From Neofusicoccum parvum (taxonomy: Eukaryota; Ascomycota; Dothideomycetes; Botryosphaeriales; Botryosphaeriaceae): a stretch of DNA of 64,000 bases. Shown in pieces: positions 56,657 through 64,000 of the stretch (position 1 is its first letter; the number at the start of each line of letters is the position of its first letter). The notes under the pieces were generated by a model, which searched no databases, was not told the origin of the DNA, and saw only the letters and a list, made by a program, of their open reading frames with translations. The position numbers were made by a program, and so were the translations under genes. The stretch covers positions 1,054,001 to 1,118,000 of the forward strand of contig CP087218.1 of assembly GCA_020912385.1 (NCBI GenBank). Direction: 5' to 3'.

Positions 56657-58759
56657 TCACTCCGGACTCACAGTGCCATACCCGCTCGGCCTCGCCGACG
56701 CCCCGCCCGCGAACCTGATCGTCCGCGGCCCCAGCACCAGCTCCTGGCCCTCGGTGTGCCTCGGCGCCAGCACGGCCGTCGGGTTGCTGGACGAGAAGCT
56801 CGAATCCTCGCCCGAGTCGCCCGGCCCGGCTGCGGCTGCCGGCGAGGCGACCGCCCGCGCTGCCGAAGGCTCGTTCGGCTGGTTGGACCCTGAGCTCTGG
56901 TCCGGGGACTGGCTCTGTTGGGCTTGCCGGTTGCCGTCTTTGGGCGGCTGCTGGCACCCCGACTTGCTCCTGATGACGGACCCGCCGATGCGGTAGATGG
57001 GCCGGGGCAGGAGGTTCGCCCCCGTGCTGGCCGTGGTGCCGGAGCGAGGGGTGGTGGTGCCGGACGGGTTTGCGCTGCTGCTGGTGTAGCGGTTGCGCAG
57101 GATGTTTGGGAGGGACTGCTCGGTGAAGGAACGGATGTGGAAGGGGGCGGGCTCGTCTGGGTCGCGGTCGGAGCTGACCGCGTTGGAGAAGGTGCGCGGG
57201 ATGAGGACTCCCAGCTTGCCCAGCGGGATGCTGAGGCCGTGGACGACCTTTTGAAAGGGTTGTGTTACTTGATGTTGGGGGTGGCTAATGCTGGGAAGAA
57301 GAGTGACTTACGATGCTACAGATGACGAGGAACCAGATGACTACATACATGACCTCTTGTAAGTGGGCGGCGTCTTCTCTCTGGACGCCATCAACGGTTA
57401 TTCCCTCAAGAAACTCGATGCTGATGTAGAGATAGAAGATGGCGCTAACGCCAATTGGCCCGAAGAAGCCTACGAAGAGCGCTTGGCGCAGCTGCTCTAT
57501 CTGGTGGACATGCTTGTGCATGGCTACAACTACGGGGAGACGGCGTAGCAGAAGAACAAGAATCCCCAGGGGGACGAGACGATAGAGGGGGATCACGCTA
57601 TTGGCAGCGAATATATGCCAGGGGCAGACGGCGCCAAACCAGATGAATATGGACACATTCAGGAGCATGTCAATCGTCGGCTGGAGAGAATCGTCCATGG
57701 TCTCGAGACGGAACCAGTCACTTTTACGGCAGATCAGACTAGTTCTGGCGGTGGGTTGGAAAACTTACTCCCAGGTGAAGACGTTGCCAGCAATGAAACA
57801 AGCAAGGACGTCGTCGCTGCCCAGCATGCCATCCGTTCCGACTATGAAGAGCTGAAGTGATCATCAGCCTCCTGGCTTTCTCGCGATGGTGATTTGGGTG
57901 TCACTTACGGCAAGCGTGATGGCAAAAACCAGGAAGCTCTCGCGATCAACATACCTCCTCTCCTCGGCCCAATGGAGGAGCTCTTTGGCAATCCAGCCAA
58001 CAGTGGCACCATAGGCGATGCTCATGAAAATAGTGTAGCCCCACGTCTCGCCAAACCACAAACCCATGGCTTTGCCGACACCACCAGGCTCCCCGGCGCC
58101 GTGGTCCCCAACATACTTCATCAGGTACAGCGGCAAGAAGAGGAACGGATATCCCAGGCCATCGTTGGCGCCCGACTCGGCGATGACCAGCTTGGCCAGC
58201 TCTTTGGGGATGTTCTTGTCGGCAAACTTGCCCTTGACAATGGAATTGGAAAGCACGGGATCGGTGGGCGTCACGCAGGCGCCTACGGCCAAGGCTTGCA
58301 AGAAGCTAAAGTTCGGCACCATGGCCCACACAAGCAGGCTGGTAGCCATCCACATGCCCGTCATGCCGGGGCCAAGCAGCAGAGACAAAGGCTTCCATTC
58401 GATCTGCAGGTACCTGCTCGGCAGCTGCACGCCTGCAATGACCAGCTGCACACCGAGCACCAGCCGTGTGAAGTATAGGTTGATCGTGTTCAGCGTGTCC
58501 TCGCTGCCGAGAGAATACTCATGAGGCCTGATGAAGTTGGCGGCGTTGGGCCCGAAGATGACGCCGGCGAAGGTCGAGATAACTGCCGCCGAGGATGATT
58601 AGCGCGGGCCCACAGAAGATTGCGCTGCACAGCCAACATACGGGCTTCGGAGAGGTAGAACTTCTCCTTGCACAGGAAGGAGACGAGCCCGAACAGCGTG
58701 ACGAACCCGCCCAGCGTCGCGCAGACGATGTTGAAGTTGGAGAGATCGAGGGTCGGCAT
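56657..58759 (-). CDS. Plasma-membrane Na+(K+)/H+ antiporter, NHA1/SOD2 family
   Basis: 624 aa from exons 58759-58642, 58582-57909, 57851-57769, 57720-57312 and 57247-56657. It expels sodium or potassium in exchange for protons and so controls salt tolerance and pH. The N-terminal 430 residues form the CPA membrane domain: FAGVIFGPNAANFI, QLVIAGVQLPSRYL, the unwound-helix motif CVTPTDPVLSNSIVKGKFA, the ion-binding Asn-Asp pair in ESGANDGLGYPFLFLPL, and GSDDVLACFIAGNVFTWD. The C-terminal 190 residues are Ser/Pro/Gln-rich and disordered, shorter than the very long tails of yeast Nha1, which fits the SOD2/SOD22 style. The ATG at 58759 starts directly before the first helix. Confidence 0.9.
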
Positions 58760-59269
58760 GGCGGCCACAAAGGGGAGACAACTGCTGTGCCTCCGCGCAA
58801 CTGATGTTAGGGAATCCTGAGCACGCTCAGGCAGAGAAACGACTGCTGGGCGGGTTGCACAGCGGGAAACACGAAATCTACGGGTGTTATTGAGTCATTT
58901 GCGAGGGATGCGTGGAGTGTTGCTAGCGCCGCGGTGACCGCCACTTTGTTCGCGCCTGGCAGGAAGCCGTTCAGGAAGCTGTGGAGGGACTCCAGAGGAG
59001 GAGGCTGTGTGTGCAGAGAAGCGTTGTGCGGGAGGGGAGAAGAGTCGGCGAGCGGCAGCAACGAGGGCGGCTGATCTGAGGGCGTCATGTGGGGCCTGGC
59101 CGACCGGGACCGCGCGAGTCATGCCTATCGATGCTCCGAGAAGGTCTGCTCCGGCAAGCACCACGCCTGCGGGTCAAAGGCCGCGCTTGGCATCGAGATT
59201 CGCGAGCATATTATTGCTTGGTGTTCGTGTGCGAGTCATCGCCGACAAGACCCTTTGCCTGCCCGTCCG
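58760..59269. other. Region between antiporter start and CRT10-like stop
   Basis: 510 bp, presumably the antiporter promoter plus the CRT10-like 3' UTR. No gene or repeat identified. Confidence 0.5.
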
Positions 59270-61333
59270 CTACACCACCAACCCGCCGAATTCATGCACC
59301 GTAACCCTGCCTTCGCGGGCCTTTCCCAGCTCATAGCTCAGCACCGAGTTATCCGCGTACATCATCAGCAGTCTCCACCGTCTCGAGTAGTCTGCCTGCC
59401 GCCCGAGCATGCCCTGGATTGGGCCCACCGCTATGCCAACCAACGCTGTGAGGGGCCGCTTCCCCCCTTCCTCCTGGTCGCGGAATGGTAGGATCCAATC
59501 GATCCGGCTTGCGTAAAACGGCCTATGGCTCCTCGATCCCGCCTCCTCCGTTTGAGTCAGAGACATTATAGCAACGCGGCCCTTGGCAGATCCCACCACG
59601 ACGATACCAAGCTCGACGACCTGTGCGTATAGATTGATCCGGTCATGCGAACTGGCGTCTTCCAAATGCGGGCTGTGCTTGATATGCTGGAAGAATGGGT
59701 CGAAGAATCCAACAGGAGAGCGTTCAGGACCTTTCGTGCTGCGCGGTTGAAGCAAGAAGATATCTCTAACAGACAGCCGCATGATTGGTGATGCTGGGAT
59801 TTTGGTTCCAGTGATAGGCACGCTGCCAGGGTTCACTGGTGACCTTCTAAATGCCACTGTTAGTCTTCTGCTATCTTTCTTCACGCTGGGCATGATTTGC
59901 CCGACATACCTGAGTCGCTGTCCGCGGGGTATCTGTATTTCGTTTAGAGGCTCTGCTTCTCTGGCGTCGTCATCTACTTCAGAGTCGTCGGAGTCCTCAA
60001 CATCGAGACTGCCTGACATGAGACCATAGATTGTGCTGGAATTCCGAACCCGCTGACGATTGCCACTGTTATCGTAGCAGTTGAGGCTTGTAGACATTTT
60101 TTCAATCTTAGGTGGAGTGTCCCCTATGCCTAAAGCTTCGCTCAAGTCATCCGTACGTTTGAATGCTCTTCGATCGAGCCACATGACGCCCCAAGCTGCA
60201 CCACGTAGTTAGCGAGTGATCCTCAGTCATTAGTTCTTATTTTACAGAGCGCTCGGCCAGCCCTCAACATCCTCGATCTTGGGTTTGAGGGGATTTCGTT
60301 GGAGTTTTAAGTAAGGGGAAAAGAGAGATTGGAACATGATTAACATGCAGACAAATACGAGGGAACAAACTGACTGGCATGCGGGTAGTAGCGCATTCCA
60401 TCCTCCAGCCATTGGCAGCCGCACTCTTTGTGGTCCAATCTATCGACCATGGCACAGAATCTGTGAGAGTGCACATCAAGGTTCGGGTTCTCCCTCTTGT
60501 AGCACTTTGCGAGATCAAGTATTCTGCTAAACCCGTTGATGTCGCTGGTCAGGATCCACCGGCCCTCAGGGTCATCACCCGTATTGCAGAACGCCACACA
60601 AGGTATGTTCTCTCGGCTGTCTGGAGTGGTGATTGTGTACTGTTGAGATCTGTCCGGTAACCAGGAGCGCGCCTTGGGCAATGAATCTTTGGTCAGAGCC
60701 GGTGCGAAAACAGTGACGGTATGAGCGTTGCAGCTGACAGCTATCAAGCGAGCCTCCTGGTGTACAGCCAGACCCCAGGCGCTACTGTGAACGTTTTCGG
60801 TGAGAAAAGGGCGCACATCATCTCCAACGACGGTTTCCACGCAGTCCGGCTCTTGCCGTTTGTCAATGGCGCGCTGGATCTGGTTGACATGGTAGCCTAT
60901 CACGCGGCCGTCGTGTAGCGCGAGAAGTAGAATCTCATCATTGCCCAGGAAATCTACCAGGAGATGATTGACAGTCTTGCCCCTGCCCAAGGGTGAGAAT
61001 TCTTCGGGATCGAGTGAGGTTCCGGTAGGATGGAGAACCAGGCTCGGGTGGCCTGATACCTTCTGGTCAGGAAAGTTCGGCTCGTACACGAGGACGGAGT
61101 ATTTAGAAGCGACAAAGTAGAGGTTGTAAATGTGTGACAGAGCAGTCTTGAGCAAGGTAAGCAGCGACACGTGATCGTGACAGGGACACACAGACCAGAT
61201 TGCAACGCCAGGCTTCGAGCTGTGGCGGCGGATTGGTGGATCTAGTCTTCCTGGGGAAACGCTCGATGCCTCTCTGGACGCTGGTTGCAACTGTGGGGAA
61301 TTCCTTGAAGAATTGCTCGGTGCGATGAGCCAT
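59270..61333 (-). CDS. CRT10-like protein (regulator of ribonucleotide reductase genes)
   Basis: 590 aa from exons 61333-61196, 61146-60375, 60195-59910 and 59846-59270. The sequence has the beta-propeller flavour of the CRT10 family: LVDFLGNDEILLLALHDGRV, SSAWGLAVHQEARLIAVSCN, ENIPCVAFCNTGDDPEGRWI followed by TSDINGFSRILDL, and GVMWLDRRAFKRTDDLSEALG. In yeast Crt10 affects transcription of RNR2 and RNR3; whether that role is kept here is unknown. An acidic stretch (DVEDSDDSEVDDDAREAE) lies in the last third. Intron 3 has a clear CTAAC branch point, and intron 1 ends in CTCAAG. Divergent from the SPATA20-like gene across 405 bp. Confidence 0.75.
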
Positions 61334-61738
61334 GCTGAGGTAGGCGCACGGCACAGTGGGCTGAGACGCCGCGTCTACTGAAAGGCCCGGGAAGGGTGTG
61401 CCGGGCGGGAAGGGGAGACTGGGGGCAGGGTCATAGCTTGATGCGCGGTCAGTGGGCGGGGCGCGAGGGTGGTACAGGCTGGCAGCTGTGGTTGCAGCTG
61501 GTGGTGTCGGGCGAAATGCAGCAAACGGCTGGAGGCAAGCCAAGGCGGCGAGAGAAAGCGGGCAGAGTGTTATCGATAGCACGACTCGTGCGAGCTCGCA
61601 ATCCCTGCTCTGGCGGGGCACCGGGGGCAGCAGCCTGCAGGCCGGCCTTGACGTCGAGTCGCCCGCCGACTTTCTTGCGCCTCGGGCATCCGCGCAAACG
61701 CGTGAATTTCACTCCACAGCACCCGTCGCACCTGCTGC
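61334..61738. promoter_or_regulatory. Divergent promoter region between CRT10-like and SPATA20-like genes
   Basis: 405 bp, GC-rich, between two divergent start codons. No distinctive motif stands out by eye. Confidence 0.4.
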
Positions 61739-64000
61739 ATGCGTCTCTGCCACCCGCGACTTGCTCGAGCCATCCCAGCCTTCCCGCGGCCCTCACTGTC
61801 GTTGCTCCCCACCCAGTCTCGCCCCCGGCGCATTCCCTTCCTCGTCGCCGCTCCCACCGTTCTTTCGCCCCTGCAGCACAGGCACTACAGTCCCGCTCGC
61901 GCAATGGACGTTCGGGATCTGGCCGATGGCGGCTCGGCCACGAGCGACGTCAAGCTCGTCAACAGGCTCAGCGAGAGCAGAAGTCCCTACGTAAGCAATG
62001 GATCCCGCGCAATCCGCGCCGCCGCCGGATGTGACTGTTGACCGGGTTCCAGGTACGTGGCCATATGCACAATCCTGTCGCATGGCAGATGTGGGGCTCT
62101 GAGGCCATAGAACTGGCCAAGAAAACGAACAGGCTGCTGTTCGTGAGCATTGGATATTCCGCTTGCCACTGTACGTCTTGAGCCTCCGTCGTGTGTCTGT
62201 GCAACGTCTGACAGCTCCGTAGGGTGTCATGTCATGGAGCGCGAGTCGTTCGAGAATCCTGAGATTGCGAACATTATCAACAAGCACTTCATTCCTGTCA
62301 AGGTCGACCGCGAAGAGCGTCCTGATGTGGACCGCATATACATGAACTACGTGCAGGCTACAACGGGCTCCGGAGGTTGGCCACTGAATGTCTTCATTAC
62401 TCCAGACCTCGAACCCATTTTCGGCGGCACATACTGGCCAGGGCCAGGCTCGACAACCGTACTTGGTGACCATCCCTCGTTCTTGGAGATACTGGAGAGA
62501 ATCCGGGATGTCTGGCAGACTCAGCGCCAAAGGTGTTTGGAATCTGCGAAAGAGGTCACGGCTCAGCTCCGCGAATTCGCTCAAGAGGGCACTATCAGCA
62601 AAAATGGCGAGGGTACCGTCGGAGACGGCTTGGACTTGGAGCTCTTGGAGGAGGCATATTCCCACTTTGCTAACAAGTACGACCAGCAAAATGCTGGCTT
62701 TGGCAAAGCACCCAAGTTCCCGACACCTGCCAACCTGTCATTCCTCCTTCGCCTTGCTCAATACCCTGACGCTGTACAGCACGTCGTTGGCGACCAGGAG
62801 TGCGCACAGGCAAAAGACATGGCTGTGGATACCCTTAGGAGAATGGCACGTGGAGGCATTCACGACCAAATTGGCAATGGCTTCGCCCGGTACTCAGTGA
62901 CACAGGACTGGAGCCTGCCTCACTTCGAGAAGATGTAAGTCTTCTTTCTTGAGTTTCCCAGCTCTTCTAACTGTGGCAGGCTTCACGATCAGCCTCAACT
63001 TCTCACGGCGTACTTGGATGCCTATTTGATCACAAAAGACTCCGAGCTGCTGGCTGCTGCACATGACATTGCGACCTACCTCACGAGTCCGCCGCTACAA
63101 GCAGCCGATGGCGGCTTCTTTTCTTCGGAAGACGCGGACTCTCTGTACCGTCCCAACGACAAGGAGAAGCGCGAAGGTGCCTTCTATGTGTGGACGAGAA
63201 AAGAGTTCCAGACCATCCTGGGAGAACGGGATGCGGAAGTCTGTGCAAAGTACTACAACGTCCGAGAGAATGGAAATGTAAGTCCCGAGCACGATGCGCA
63301 CGACGAACTGATCAACCAAAACGTTCTTGCCATTGTCACTACACCAGAAGCCTTGGCCAAGGAGTTTGGCTTGTCAAGAGATGAAGTCTCCAGGATTCTC
63401 GAGAGTGGAAGGACAAAACTCCTCCAGCACAGAAACAAGGAGAGGCCTCGTCCAAGTCTAGACGACAAGATTGTGGTCTCTTGGAATGGCCTTGCTGTCG
63501 GTGCGCTTGCACGATTCAGCGCCTTTCTCCAAGAAACCGGGTCCGACAAGGGCATCACATACCGTGCTTCTGCGGAAAAGGCTGTAAAGCTCATCAAAAC
63601 AAAGCTGTACGACAACAATAATGGAACAATGAAGCGCGTATATCGCAATGGGCCCGGCGAAGCACCTGCCTTTGCCGACGACTATGCCTTCCTCATCTCC
63701 GGCCTAATCGACCTGTATGAAGCCACTTTCGACGACTCCCATCTTGAATTTGCCGACCAACTACAACGTACGCAAATCAAGTTGTTCTGGGATACGGCCT
63801 CCGGTGGCTTTTTCTCGACAGCAGAAGGCCAGACAGACCTCATCCTGCGCTTGAAGGACGGTATGGACAACGCCGAGCCCAGTACCAATGGCGTTTGCGC
63901 GTCGAACCTGTACCGGCTTGGTGCACTGCTCGAAGATCCGGATTACACCAAACGAGCGAAGGAGACAGTCGAGGCCTTCGAGGCGGAGATCATGCAGCAC
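61739..64000 (+). CDS. DUF255 thioredoxin-like / SPATA20-like protein with mitochondrial presequence (3' partial)
   Basis: Exons 61739-61990, 62053-62170, 62223-62934 and 62980 to beyond the window end; 701 residues are visible in frame. The N-terminal thioredoxin-like domain has [17 protein letters not shown] and the redox-type motif [14 protein letters not shown], then [13 protein letters not shown] and [20 protein letters not shown]. The rest is an (alpha/alpha) barrel of the N-acylglucosamine epimerase type ([79 protein letters not shown]). Two in-frame starts exist. From 61739 the first 54 residues have no Asp/Glu, many Arg, and a RHYS cleavage-like site, so I choose it and infer mitochondrial import; ATG 61904 would give a cytosolic form. 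The biochemical role of the family is poorly known. Confidence 0.88.

Noticed and set aside
63276..63290. GTAAGT-like donor inside the SPATA20-like last exon
   Set aside because: Reading through gives continuous family-like sequence ([14 protein letters not shown]), so no intron is needed.
1..64000. CRISPR arrays, rRNA genes, prokaryotic operons or integrated phage
   Set aside because: Nothing of the kind was seen; gene structure is eukaryotic throughout.

Overview
The window reads as the nuclear genome of a filamentous ascomycete (Pezizomycotina). Genes carry mostly short GT-AG introns (45-120 bp) with CTAAC-like branch points, a Zn2Cys6 regulator is present, and the conserved proteins (GLT1, RPN8, TRM9, CRT10-like, NHA-type antiporter) have their fungal forms. 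A dothideomycete is my best guess from the flavour of the proteins, but nothing here proves the class. I rebuilt splice structures by eye, checking that each join keeps the frame; reading-frame sums close for every multi-exon gene except GLT1.

Layout. 0.7-7.3 kb: NADH glutamate synthase (+), frame broken by a 4-bp tandem duplication. 8.5-14.7 kb: a possible three-gene metabolic group, polyol dehydrogenase (+), Zn2Cys6 factor (-) and flavin monooxygenase (+), the last two diverging from one promoter. 17.9-28.8 kb: amino-acid permease (+), proteasome lid subunit RPN8 (+), AIG2-like cyclotransferase (-), SWIM zinc-finger protein (-), and enolase-phosphatase E1 (-), whose introns include one of 1.3 kb. 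31.9-33.9 kb: an intronless Ran1/Ksp1-like kinase (+) between two long gene-empty stretches. 37.5-42.9 kb: cytochrome P450 (+), divergent ubiquitin protease (-), tRNA methyltransferase TRM9 (+). 43.4-55.8 kb is the most accessory-looking part: a NACHT/ankyrin NLR (-), an unknown ORF (-), a decayed methyltransferase fragment (+), a secreted KP4-like killer-toxin family protein (-), a sugar transporter (+) and an ACC-synthase-like aminotransferase (-). 56.7-64 kb: Na+/H+ antiporter (-), CRT10-like protein (-) and a mitochondrial DUF255/SPATA20-like protein (+) running off the window end.

The main element that ordinary genes do not explain is a family of very small inverted-repeat elements (about 60-85 bp, 19-25 bp terminal arms). 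At least eight copies are scattered in intergenic DNA and one intron, concentrated around the accessory genes. The other strong observations are the GLT1 frameshift, the methyltransferase relic beside the killer-toxin-like gene, the intron-expanded and NLS-bearing enolase-phosphatase, and the compositional break inside the NLR.
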